Shown here: piece by piece, positions 1 through 10,740 of the stretch
How the letters are laid out: every line of letters begins with the position of its first letter
How positions within the stretch are numbered: position 1 is the stretch's first letter
Assembly: GCA_036426205.1 (NCBI GenBank)
Contig: CM071568.1
Coordinates: forward strand, 213,943,245 to 214,007,244
Reading direction: 5' to 3'
Source: Ascaphus truei
Taxonomy: Eukaryota > Chordata > Amphibia > Anura > Ascaphidae
Length of the DNA: 64,000 bases
Position numbers and translations under genes: made by a program
Notes under the pieces: model-generated
What the model was told of the DNA's origin: nothing
Databases searched by the model: none
What the model saw: only the letters and a program-made list of their open reading frames with translations

Positions 1-45
1 TTACCTGGAGGGGAGGAGCCACGCACCTGCGCTGGGGAGGAGGGG

Positions 46-54
46 CTATAAATA
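46..54 (+). promoter_or_regulatory. TATA box of ribozyme-bearing repeat
   Basis: The sequence CTATAAATA lies 28 nt upstream of the first stem-I base of the hammerhead motif at 75-123. A G-rich GGGAGGAGG stretch precedes it. Pol II normally starts about 30 nt downstream of TATA, so a transcript would begin at the ribozyme. Two related copies near 37.2 and 44.2 kb keep nearly the same spacing. Confidence 0.55.
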
Positions 55-74
55 CTTGGATCCGGTCACCTTGA

Positions 75-123
75 GATCACTCTTTGACAAAGTCCTGATA
101 GGACGAAACGCGTCAGAGGATCC
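75..123 (+). ncRNA. Hammerhead ribozyme-like motif, U3-A8 variant
   Basis: Stem I is GATC(A)CTCT paired with AGAGGATC. Stem II is GTCC/GGAC around a short loop. The GAAAC box is followed by GCGTC, giving the palindromic stem III ACGCGU and a GUC cleavage triplet. Where the family has CUGANGA this copy reads UUGACAA, so C3 and G8 are replaced by U and A, which can still pair. The minimal stem III suggests activity as a dimer, as is known for PLE hammerheads. Activity is not demonstrated. Confidence 0.7.
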
Positions 124-574
124 TCCTCGTGTTTTTTACCTGGGCTAGTATGCCTGAATAAAGTATTTTGCTGCACCCTGCCTCCAGCCTTACTTCATAG
201 CAGTGCTCGTCCGACTTCCCTTCCCTTCTACTCTGCCTACACACGGGACTGAGGCACGCAACGGCACAGGGGGCATCTGCTCCTCCAACATAAGGGGACC
301 ACAGCGGACCATACCCAGCAAGAAGAATGAAGTGAGTACACAGGAATATCTTTTAGGGAGCAAAGGAGGTTGTATTTAAAGCCCACCCATTGTGGGACCG
401 CCGGGTCGAGCTACAATCTCACCGGACTGGTTAGACGGCTTTCCCTCCCTCTCCCTTTAACCCATGTAGTGTGGCGATTATGCTGTGGTTAATACAAACC
501 ACATATATGAAAACTTCTACAGCAGTAAGGAGGATGCAAACCCTGTGCCAAGTGTTCATTTACAAAAGTATGCC

Positions 575-1437
575 TTAATGAAGGACTGTACTGGACAATT
601 ATAGAGCATCCAATCAAGGGAGTTTCCCTTACTTACCTTAGGCTCAAGACAGCATTTGCCAACAACCAGGGGCATTATCAATGTGTAACCATGCCCTTCA
701 GTTTACATGGGGCCCTGGCGACCTTTCAGAAGATGACGAATAGGTTGTTAGTGGGGAGGGAACAGTTTGTAGCAGCTTACTTAGAAGACGTAGTGGTCTA
801 TAGCCCAGACTGGGAAAGTCACTTAAAACATTCTGAGGATGTGATTAACTTGATTGCAGGGGCTGGGTTAATCATAAACCCAAAGAAAGGTGCCCTGGGT
901 TTCACGCAAACTAGATATCTGGGATACATATTAGGGCATGGGGAGATGCGACCCGAGAACAGTAAAGTGAATGCTATTTGGGAAGCAGCTATTCCTAGGA
1001 CCAAGAAAGAGGTAAGATTCTTCATTTTATTGGTAGGATATTACCGAAGGTTTATTCCTAATTTTTCATCCATAGCAACCTCGCTTACCAATTTAACAAA
1101 GAATAAGGAACAACATTTGGTGACCTGGACCTGAGTCTAAGGCTGCATTTAACCAGTTGAAGGATATTTTATGCAGTGAACCAGTGTTGAAAAGCCCAGA
1201 CTTCAAGTTACCATTTATTGTACACTGTGATGCTTCAGAGGTGGGCTAGGCGCAGTACTTAGCCAGGAAGTTGAAGGGATGGAACACGCTGTTTTGTATA
1301 TAAGCCATACGCTATATCCAAGAGAAACCAGATGTGCCACGGTTGAGAAGGAATGTCTTGCATTTAAGTGGGCATTGGAAGTATTGAGGTGTTATCTGTT
1401 GGAATTGAATATTCAGCACACGTTAGCTAATTGTTTT
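575..1437 (+). pseudogene. Ty3/gypsy pol fragment (RT and RNase H)
   Basis: Translation gives the palm of a Ty3/gypsy reverse transcriptase: a VTMPFSLHGALATFQ segment, AYLEDVVVYS at the catalytic site, RYLGYILG, and a YYRRFIPNFSSIA connection segment. An RNase H start follows (VHCDASEVG, then an EKECLAFKWALE helix). The catalytic Y-x-D-D box reads YLED, an Asp-to-Glu change. One-base shifts occur near 1132, just after the VTWT segment, and near 1250 after DASEVG. Integrase, protease and LTRs are not recognisable around it. It may derive from the same broad lineage as the gag at 53.5 kb, but that is only inferred. It is a dead, truncated copy. Confidence 0.85.
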
Positions 1438-2850
1438 ATATGTATGATGTGCTTGCTCTCCCCTCTCATAGGGTTAGTTAGCACTAAAAAAAAGGCACTG
1501 TACATTTGCAATGTGTTTTATTTTATTAACGTATAATAATGTATATCATATATCGCTATGCACCCAATATGCTTAAAATAAAAACATATAATAATATTTA
1601 AAAACAAACAGTCAAAAACCATGTATCAAAGTATCACAAGGAGTCAATGTGCATAGCATTTGCAATGCTTTTTTGGTAACTACCCCTTAATTCAGTGAAT
1701 TTCCCTAGTATAAAAGTGTGTAAATAACGTACATGCCTTTTCTTATTTAATATAGTACAGTATTTCTCTATGTGCCCACTAGTATAAAAGTAAAAAAAAG
1801 TTTTAGACTTCCAACATCTTCTCCTGGCTGTTGATTTGACGTTTTGATTTCTGTAAAACAATTGTGAAATAATTTACTGTACCCTACAGTACTAATAAAA
1901 AAATAAGGAACTGCATTAAGTACAGTGTGCATGTGAATATTTAACGTATTTAATGTGTGCGCATGCGTGAATGTACACTATTGTGCAGTTATATTTACCT
2001 TGATTATAAACCTTGAAAATTGTGTGGCAGTGGCCCACTGTTGATGCCAGGGGTACAATGTGCGTAGATGCTTGAGTTGAACATGTAGTAGGGATGCAGG
2101 TTCAACTCATTTGTGGAGTTGCTTAGTCTGTACTGGTAATGATATTGGGATAGGTAGCCAGATGGAGACAGATAATCTGGTTAAGGCAGTTACTCAGGTT
2201 GGGGAAGGTAGTTGGAATGTAGGTTCATTATCTTTTCAGTGTTAGTTTGCCCGTACTGATAATGGTATTGTATTGAGGCAGGCACTCAGGTTGGAGCTGA
2301 TAAGCAGGTGGTTGCCCATTAGAGGTCTATTATTCAATCTCCTGGTCCCGATCGATATCTTTCTCATTTAAAAGTTGCCATGAACGAACATACCTATCAA
2401 ATATGATTGCAGCGCCCAGCAAGCTTCCTTCTTGCCAGGATGCAGAGGTGTTCAAATAAAACAATTATTCAAACATAAGTTGTGTCTTATAGAATTCATC
2501 CACCCTTCCTGGTTTGGGGAATTTTGTAGCATTCGTACTTGACAACGTTATACTCATAGATCTCAGATAGATTTGCTTCCTTATCTGTCCCGACTTCAAT
2601 TGCAGAATATATCATATATGCATGACTGCAAGCTGGTCTTTTCTGCAAGTAGTTGCCATAATGTCCCATGCCACACACAGAACAGAAGTTACTGTCTGAC
2701 ACAGATTCCTTAAATGTAAACTGGATTTTTAATAAAACATGAAACACCAACTGTAAATATAGCTTTTAATAAAACTGCAACAGTACTACAGATATGTACG
2801 TACTGTACAAGGTCATTAAAAAGATGCATCTGTACATTTATCTTCTCCTC
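1438..2850. other. AT-rich stretch without recognised feature
   Basis: Short open frames on both strands have no recognisable domains. Base composition is AT-rich with scattered TAATAA and poly-A stretches. I see no repeat boundaries that I can defend. Confidence 0.5.
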
Positions 2851-3379
2851 CAAATAGGAAAACAAAAAGCAGCGCACAACACGTAGTGTATTAAAAGTGA
2901 TTATATTGGCTCATCAAAGGTAGGTAAGTATTGCACGTACGCTTAGATGGAAAATATCAGGCAGTACATGTTAGGGACATGTTACTACAATGCAGCAAAC
3001 ATCTGGTCATCAGAGGCACAGGATCTCCGCATCAACTGCCAGATGGAGACGGTCCACAGGTCCATGGTCACTCTCACTCCACAGAACACGTATTCAGCCC
3101 CGTCACTCGCCGCCTCAGTCCTCATCTCTCCCCTCGGTTCACAGGGAAGACTATGTACTTACAATTAATGGTAGGGGAACTTTCGACACGAAACACAACT
3201 CTCACACTTCAAAACAGACTAAGACCCTGGTGGGAAATACTGACATCATCGACATGCGCCTACCGGCGACTGACAGTCAAACAGAGAGTTCAGTGAATAA
3301 TTATAACCACAGTCATAAGGTCTTGCTCTGAGCTGGAAAGTGTACAGTATTTGGAGCATGCATACACAGCAGCTATATA

Positions 3380-3422
3380 ATCCTACGTGTTTCGTAAGAA
3401 TTAACTTACTGTACATCATCAG
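3380..3422 (-). ncRNA. Hammerhead-like motif, left arm of palindrome
   Basis: On the minus strand CTGATGA is followed by a six-base insertion, then stem II GTAAG-TTAATT-CTTAC, GAAAC and ACGTAGG. The catalytic boxes are canonical, but the insertion between the first box and stem II probably prevents folding. Stem I is short. Confidence 0.5.
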
Positions 3423-3426
3423 GGAA

Positions 3427-3465
3427 CCCTGATGAAGTAAATTAATTCTTATGAAATGCATATAA
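3427..3465 (+). ncRNA. Hammerhead-like motif, right arm of palindrome
   Basis: CCCTGATGAAGTAA is followed by an AT loop, TTAT and GAAAT. It is the mirror copy of the motif at 3380-3422. It lacks the six-base insertion but has lost one stem II base and changed GAAAC to GAAAT, so it is probably inactive. Confidence 0.45.
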
Positions 3466-4000
3466 TTAGATAACTGCAGTGTATGCACGCTCCAAATACA
3501 CTTTGCAGCTCAGCGCCAGACCTTATGACTGTGGTTATAATTATCACTGAACTCTCTGTTTGACTGTCGGTCGCCGGTAGGCCTATGTCAATGACGTCAG
3601 TATTTGCCACAAGAGTCTGTTTGCGGCTTGAGAGCTGTGTATCGTGTCGGGAGTTCCCCTACCATTAATTGTAAGTAAATAGTCTTCCCTGTGAACCGAG
3701 TGGAGAGGCAGCGAGTGACAGTGCTGAATACGTGTCTCCATCTGGCAGTTGATGTGGAGATCCTGTGCCTCTAATGACCAGATGTTTGCTGCATAGTGGT
3801 AACATGTCCCTAACATGTACTGCCTGATATTTTCCATCTAAGTGTACATGCAATACTTACCTACCTGTGATGAGCCAATATAATCACTTTTAATACACTA
3901 CGAGTTGTGCGCTGTTTTTCTTTTCCTATTTGCAGTGTTTGAGATGCTGGGTCAACTGTACTAAATATCTGCAGACTCGTGTGATGCCAACAGGAGAGGT

Positions 4001-4013
4001 TTCTTCTCTTTTT
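4001..4013. repeat. Target-site duplication, L1 3' side
   Basis: TTCTTCTCTTTTT matches 11985-11997 exactly. The last bases merge with the element's T-run, so the true length could be one or two bases shorter. Confidence 0.85.
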
Positions 4014-4026
4014 TTTTTTTTTTTTT

Positions 4027-4617
4027 GTAACTTAAATTTTATTAGTTTATAATTTTATAATATTATACAATACAATACATTACAAAATACATTATATCAT
4101 GGTGATTCTCAGTGTATCTGGAAGTATAATGTTACTAATATCAATGGAATAGAACTTTAATCTGTGGTCAGACTGGTGGGCCTAAAGGGGTATCGAGACA
4201 CGGCTCGCTTTCCGGGGTCCATATTATGGTGTCAAACCCCCCTTCTAATCGGGGGGGACCAGGTGTAAAAGCTCAGTCACCGAATCATTAACCGCCCTGC
4301 CGATTAGTCGGCTGACACACGACTCATCCAGACGACGTATACATAGACAGGTAGACAACTACATGGGTAGACAAACAAACGTGAAGACCGACAAACAATC
4401 AACCATACGGACGGACAAACCGGTAGACAAACATTGATCCAAGAGGAAGAGGGGGGGAGGGGGGGAAGAGGGGGTTGGGATGGATGCTAGTGTTCGTGAG
4501 TGTGTCTCAGAGTTGTTACGCTGCCTCTCTAGGTATGTTACCTGTTTGAGATGTAATCATCTTATGCCGAGCATGGGTGTAGCACACCTCTCCCAAGGAG
4601 AACGGACTTGGAAACTA
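4027..4617 (-). other. L1 3' UTR
   Basis: Non-coding DNA between the ORF2 stop and the poly(A) tail. On the plus strand a GGGGGGAGGGGGG-type run sits at 4450-4475 and GACAAAC-like short repeats at 4350-4435. Confidence 0.7.
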
Positions 4618-7600
4618 TCATAGCCAGATTGATGCCCTTTCTAACCCCGGGATGTCTGTCTGTGCCAACCAAGGCGTCCAGACTTTTAGATAATTGTCGC
4701 CAGTGTCGTTAACCAGACTCGTTAACTTTTCCATCTGGCAGATAAACCAAATACGATTCCGAATTTTTGGGATGGTTGGTATGTCTGAGCTTTTCCATAG
4801 TGCTGCGATCTCACACCGCGTTGCGAGTGCAAAGTGAGCAATAAGTTTATTATGAGCTTTAGAGAGACCCGCTAGTGGTCTGTTCAAGAGAAACAGCCAC
4901 GGATCTGGGGGAATAGTGAGATCAAACAGTCTCTGTATCCAAAGTCTAATTGTCTCCCAGAATGAGGAGATCCGCGGGCAAGACCACAGCATATGTAGCA
5001 GGTCTGCTGATCCTCCACATTGGCGCGGGCACAGCGGGGAGGATCCCGGCACGAACCTTGATAATTTTAGTGGGGTAAGGTACCATCGCATCAGGACCTT
5101 ATATGCGTTTTCCTTGAGGGTGGAACATATGGAGCACTTTGCTGTGGCTAGAAAAATAGCACTCCAGTCCTCGTCTTCCAGACATTCTCCGATGTCTGTT
5201 TCCCAGCGCAATCTAAATGAGGGTATCTCATGGGTTTGTTTGCTAGAACTGATCACTTCGCTGTATAGCTGCGAGGTAAGTCCCTTTGTGTCGGTCTCTG
5301 CCAGACAGAGCTTTTCGAAGGATGTCAATTGTGGGTACGGGGCAAATTTGTTATAGAACGCCCTGATCTGGAGGTATCTAAAGAATTCTGAGTGGGGGAT
5401 CTCTTTTTCTAATCTGATGTGATCAAACGTCTTAACTTTTCTGTCATGGCCTTCCAGATCTTTAATCCGATTATAACCTTTCTTTTTCCAAATTGAGATA
5501 TTACCGACCGATAGGCCCGGCACGAACTCGGAATTGTTCCACAGGGGTGACATCATAGAGCGTGTCGTTGTGAGGGAATGTTTAAATTTTGTGGCCTCCC
5601 AGATTGACAATGAGTTGGTCATTGAGGATAGCGGCATATTGGCGCCTTTTTGCACCATTTTGGGGAGCCAGATTAGATTACGTAATTCTATAGGTTCACA
5701 GGCTGCGCTCTCTAATTCGACCCATCTCTTAGATCTCGGGTCAGACTGCCATTGCACAATTTAGCTCAACTGTGCCGCTTTGTAATATGATAACAGGCAG
5801 GGTACCGCTAGACCCCCAGCCAAGACCGGCCTTTTCATATTAATTTTGCTGACTCTTGGTTTTTTACCTCCCCATATAAACTTGGAGATGTCGGATTGAA
5901 GCGAGTGCAGGTCCTTCAATCTGAGTGGCACTGAGAGAGTTTGGAAGAGATATAAAATACGGGGGAGTAAGTTCATTTTAACACTATGGATTCTTCCTAT
6001 CCAGGAGATCCTTTTAGATGTCCACTTTTGTAGGTCTGATTTTAGTGTCCGGATTAGGTTGGGGTAATTTGCGTCGTATATTTCTTTGACGTTTCTGGTG
6101 ATGTGGACACCCAGATATTTTATAGATTTGTGTTGCCAGTGAAATTTAAAGTTTAGTTTTAATAGTTTTTCTATATGGCTGGGGAGATTGACATTGAGAG
6201 CCTCAGATTTGGATTGATTGATTTTGAAGCCGGAAATTTTAGAAAACCTGTTTAGCAGGTCAAATAAGTTCGGTAGTGAGGTGAGGGGTTTCGTGATCAT
6301 CAAGAGGATGTCATCTGCGTACAGGGCCGCTTTATGGGTTTGGGAGTATGCGTTTAACCCTGAGATGTCAGGGTTTCCTCTGATTTGCGCCGCCAGGGGT
6401 TCGATACAGAGGGCGAATAGGAGGGGCGATAATGGGCAACCCTGTCTCGTACCACTCCTAATTTGGAAGGGCCGAGAGGGGTAGCCTTGGTGTACAACCC
6501 TGGCGGTGGGGTTAGAGTACAGCGATAGAATCGCATCACTCACCCGATCTCCAAAGCCAAATGCCGCAAGCGTCTCCTTTAGGTAGGGCCAGTCTATCCT
6601 ATCGAAAGCCTTTTCGGCGTCCAGACTTAACAACATACTTTGAGCAGTGTCAATAGTGGCCAAATCTATCAGATCTATAAATCGACGGGTATTATCTGCG
6701 GCTTGTCGGCCCTTGATAAATCCGACCTGATCTGGATGTATGAGTCTGGGTAGGATAAGACATATTCTATTGGCCAATAACTTTGCATATAGCTTGATAT
6801 CTGTATTGATTAGTGATATGGGCCTGTAACTTTTGCAGTCTAGTGGGTCTTTCCCTGGTTTCGGGATGATTGATATAGACGCCTGTAACATCTCCTTGGG
6901 GATGGGGGCTCCCGCTAAAATAGCGTTGAATACTTGGAGCAACCTTGGGGCAAGTAATTTGATAAATTTCTTGTAGTATAACCCTGAGAAGCCGTCCGGC
7001 CCCGGTGCCTTTGAAGGTTTGAGTTCCTTAATGGCCTGTGTCAACTCCTCGTGTGTGAAGTCGGCATTTAGGGAGGCTCTGTCTGATTCTGTCAATCTCA
7101 CCAGGTTGGAGCTAGCCAGGAAATCTCTTAGCTTACTGCTCGTGCTAGGATTATGTGCCACTTTCTCACCATTATAGAGTGTCTCATAGAAGGAGCCGAA
7201 TTCATCTACTATTTTCTGTGGGTTTGAAGTAGGGGTACCAGATTTTAAGCGTAAAGCTTGGATGTTGTATTTAATTTGCCTGTCTTTCAGCATGCGGGCC
7301 AGCATCGTATCCGGCCTGTTTGCTTTTTCGTAAAATTTCCTCTTTGACCAACTCAATGAATTATCAGCCCTGGAGGTCAGTATCATGTTTAATTCAATTT
7401 TAGTGTCTTTTACCTCTTGTAGGGTTTGCGGGTCTAGTTTCTTTTTATGTTTGGCGGAGAGAGTTTGTAATTTAGTTTGGAGTGTGACAATTTTTGCCTC
7501 TCTCTCTTTTTTTCGTCTAGCCGTGATATTTATGAGGGTACCTCGGAGAGTCGCTTTATGCGCCTCCCAGAGGACCAGATGTGAGGAGACAGAGCCGGCA

Positions 7601-8421
7601 TTTACTTTGAAAAATTGGTCTATCTCATTACCCACAGTATCACAGATCTCTGGAATTTTTAGAATGGATTCATTTAGCTTCCAGTTCGTTCCTGGTCTAC
7701 CCGTTCGAATATTGTTGCACTGGAGCTCTATGGGTGCGTGGTCAGACCATGAAATATCATGGATCTCCGCTTGGGTGACCTTGGGGACCAGGTGACAGGA
7801 CACTGCGAAGTAATCAATCCTACTGTATGAGCAATGTGGGTGCGAGAAGAATGTGTAATTCCTATCTGCTGGATGTAGCTCTCTCCAAATGTCTATTAGT
7901 TGGTTACATTTGAGACCTCTTCGTAGGGATATACCTGCTCCTTTATTGTGTAGGGTAGCTCCACCTGATCTGTCCATGTGAGGTTGCAGGACCATATTAA
8001 AATCTCCTGCTAAGACCACGCTTCCCTGTGCAACCGAGTTTAGGATTCTAAAGAATTTCTCGAAGAAAATTGCACTCTTTTCGCAGGGGGCATATATACA
8101 GGCGATTGTGATCTTCTGTCCCCTAATAGTTCCTACTATTATAATAAATCTGCCATCGTTATCCCGTTTGGTTATCAGACCTTCGTAAGGGATGCTATTA
8201 CGGAATAGGATGGCAACTCCACGCTTTTTGACTTCAGCAGAGGCCGAAAAAACCTGGGAGAAGTCTTTATCAAGATATTTGGGGGTATTGGTTTTGCTGA
8301 AATGTGTCTCCTGTAGGAGCAACACATCTGCATGTTTTCTTTTATAATCTGTGAAGGCTAGTTTGCGTTTAGTGGGGTTGTTAAAGCCCTGCACATTGTG
8401 AGATATAAAAGTCAACGCCAT
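4618..8421 (-). pseudogene. L1-like ORF2: endonuclease-reverse transcriptase
   Basis: The reading frame is open for about 1,267 codons except for one TAA at 5761-5763. The sister copy at 35 kb has Gln-Ile at the equivalent place, so a CAA-to-TAA change is likely. The start MALTFISHNVQGF is the first Met of an APE-type endonuclease, with QETHF, VVLAGDFNMV and SWSDHAPI motifs in the first 230 residues. The reverse transcriptase lies at about 430-720: KAPGPDGFSG, ISIIPKPGKD, YRPISLIN, LSLDAEKAFDRIDW, GTRQGCPLSPLLFALCIEPL and the catalytic ALYADDILLM, all intact. The C-terminal part carries a CPRQCGGSADLLHMLWSC zinc-knuckle-like CCHC motif, a mark of the L1 group. It nicks DNA and primes reverse transcription of its own RNA. 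With a single stop it is nearly intact. Confidence 0.93.
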
Positions 8422-9892
8422 TTATTGCTGTGTGTGACTACGTGCATCATTATGTTGCTTGACTTACCCGTGGCTTCCATGTGTAGGGCCGGACGATCAC
8501 TGCCTTCAGGGCGCTTACTCGTAGATAGGTATTTGAGGGAAGGGTAAGGAGGGAGTGGGAGGCAACGGGGAGGGAGGGGGAGGGGAGGGGGGGACTGGGA
8601 GTAGCACATGAGGGTCAACAACAAGGGGATTGGGTTCATGACACATAACAACAGATACTGTAATGTACAAAAAACAAATAGGAACATGAAGACAAGAGCC
8701 CACTCCGGGAGCCCCCGGGAGTGGCCCTTGCGCCCAAGGGATGGATCCTTTGGCCCAGACTGACGACGGGATCTTCCCTGCCTGCTGGGTCCTGGCTTCC
8801 CTGGGACTTGTTTGCGACCCCTATTCTGTAGGGATCGTAGCGGAGGACACATACACGCCGATCAGGGAACTGTCCTGCCGGCGCATCTCCTTTAAACAGA
8901 CAACAGTTAAATAACAGCATAACTTATAACTTTAGCAATAAAAAACTCTCATTTACATAACATCCACCTAAAGAGTTTCCCCCAAAACTCCACTTCTCCC
9001 TACTCCTCCTGTTTTTGCCCTCTATGTGACTATAGGTTGTAAGGAGCTCCGTGCCCCCCCAAAGGGTTCCTATTGTGCGGTCCTCGTAGCGCCAATCCCG
9101 ACCACTCTTGTTGGTGAGGAGTTCAGAGGACCAGCTACCTAATTTTCATTATCCTCTTATATGTGAGTGTCTACTCTCTATATGGTAGGGTGCCGGACTC
9201 CCCTCCATTAAGTGCCTCTGTGTTTTAATGTGTGGGTGGTGAACGTTTAATGTGCCGGTGGTCTGCATGTATTGTAACCATATAGCGGCATCCAAGAAGG
9301 CGGAGGGGCCACTGGCGCACATGACGCTGACGTTAGTCGACTACATGCAGACCTATCTCCCTATGGTGTTCCATATTCCCATGTGGGGTCAAGCAGGAGG
9401 CAGCCACCGATTCCCCAACCCTCGGATGACCCCGGCATGCATTTGCATCCCCCTTCCCCCGCCCACCAGCCCACTCCGTCAGCCCTCTAAGATCAGGGCC
9501 CCGTTCCCTCCCTCAGCGCTCCTGCATTGCTGACAGGTGAGGCGCCGACATATACCGACCGCGATATGCGGTCTGCAGGGAACGGGAGACGGAGCGGGGG
9601 GTGGTCGGGATCGGGAGGCCTGAACGGCAGGGGGCGTGGCCTGAGCGGAGGGACCCGCTACTCTCCCCCTCCTCCACCTTTCACGGGCTTGGGCTGGGGT
9701 TGCTGATCATAAGCAACACACATATTCAGTCACACACGCAGGCATTCTCACACACACACACAGGTTCTCTCACACACCCACAGGCACTCTCACATACATA
9801 CACACAGGTTCTCTCATACACACACATAAGCTCTCTCACACACACACACACACATCACACAACCACACACCACACCACACACACACACACAC

Positions 9893-9960
<68 letters not shown>

Positions 9961-10650
9961 CACTCTCACATTCCCACAGCACTCTCATACATACACAGAC
10001 ACAGGCACTCTCACACTACACACACAGGCTCCTCACATACCCACAGGCACTCTTACATATATACAGGTACTCTCATACACCACAATACCCCACACACATA
10101 TTTAGGCAGGCACTTATACACATACACACGCACACACACAGACAGAGGCAGGCATTCACGCACTCAGGCACACACACACACAGCATCTAACATCCAGACA
10201 CATATACAATAGGCATCTCTTGCTACTCAGACCCCCCCCCACCCACCACACACTCCTCCCCGCTTCCCCCCCTCCCCTATGGCCCTCAGCCACATCGCGC
10301 GACGTGCCGGAGCCAGGGAACACAATTCTCCTGCGTCCCCCGTGGCCGACGCGTCACCGCGTGCATTCAGCTGCGCATCGAAGGGGATCGGGACCGCCCG
10401 GAAGTTCTCGGTTCTCCGCTGCGGGTCCATCTCATTCTGCTCCCATCGCCGGGTTGCGCCGCCTGGTGTGTCCGGCTGCTAGGTCTCCGCCGGTTCAGGG
10501 CCATATTTGGGTCTCGGGGGGGGGGGAGTCCGGTGTGCCTGTGAGACTCCGCTGGTGCCGTCTATGGCTTCGGCTACGTCATCGCCCGGTGCCGTCGCCT
10601 GCTGTGTCCCTCGCGCATGCGTCCCGCTTCAATCTCGCGGGAGCCAGTGC
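8422..10650 (-). other. Long inter-ORF spacer of the L1 element
   Basis: About 2.2 kb separates ORF1 from ORF2, far more than in typical L1 elements. It contains a purine-rich run (8530-8610 on the plus strand), a C-rich stretch, the (CA)n tract at 9715-10200 and part of a CpG-rich block. I see no domain in any frame. Since target-site duplications bracket the whole unit, the spacer was either part of the inserted RNA or grew or was inserted afterwards. Confidence 0.6.
9715..10200 (+). repeat. (CA)n microsatellite cluster
   Basis: Imperfect CACA tracts are broken by CAGGCACTCT and CAGGTTCTCT units. The pure core is about 9893-9958. The open frame through it is a composition artefact. Confidence 0.9.
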
Positions 10651-10740
10651 GCTCATCGAGGCTCCCACGAAGAGCAGGGCTGCTCCGCCTCGCTTAGGGA
10701 AGGAGCAGGAGAAGATGGCTGCCCCTCAAAAAAGTGAGTA
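10240..10740. other. CpG-rich block with promoter-like features
   Basis: GC- and CpG-dense DNA at the 3' end of the L1 ORF1 region, including GCGCATGCGT (NRF1-like, 10613-10622). On the plus strand GAAGATGGCTGCC is followed by AAAAAAGTGAGTAG, a YY1-like ATGG core and a donor-like GTGAGT. An antisense promoter and first exon is possible but is only inferred. Confidence 0.35.

Larger units (their letters stand above)
1..570 (+). mobile_element. PLE-type terminal repeat and flank
   Basis: This region holds a TATA box, a hammerhead motif and an AATAAA signal at 157-162. The hammerhead with its GATC-based stem I matches the ends of the PLE copies near 37.2 and 44.2 kb, so I assign it to the same PLE-related family. 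The left boundary lies outside the window. From about 180 to 570 I see no coding sequence, and I cannot tell where this repeat ends and the following gypsy fragment begins. Confidence 0.45.
2851..3932. repeat. 1.08-kb head-to-head palindrome
   Basis: The left arm (2851-3422) reads in reverse complement in the right arm (3425-3932). The outer ends share CAAATAGGAAAA and the centre is TCATCAGGG-AA-CCCTGATGA. The arms differ by point changes and a few indels; for example, about 35 bp after 3050 is missing on the right. Each arm carries a hammerhead-like core pointing away from the centre. The simplest reading is two copies of one ribozyme-tipped terminal repeat joined head to head, as inverted PLE termini often are. 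Confidence 0.8.

Noticed and set aside
4916..5356. 146-codon plus-strand frame
   Set aside because: Antisense shadow of the L1 ORF2 C-terminal region.
9601..10212. 203-codon His/Thr-rich open frame
   Set aside because: Encoded by the (CA)n microsatellite.
10650..10740. Host gene first exon (ATGGCTGCC...GTGAGT)
   Set aside because: Lies within the L1 insertion at the tail of ORF1; no downstream exon found.
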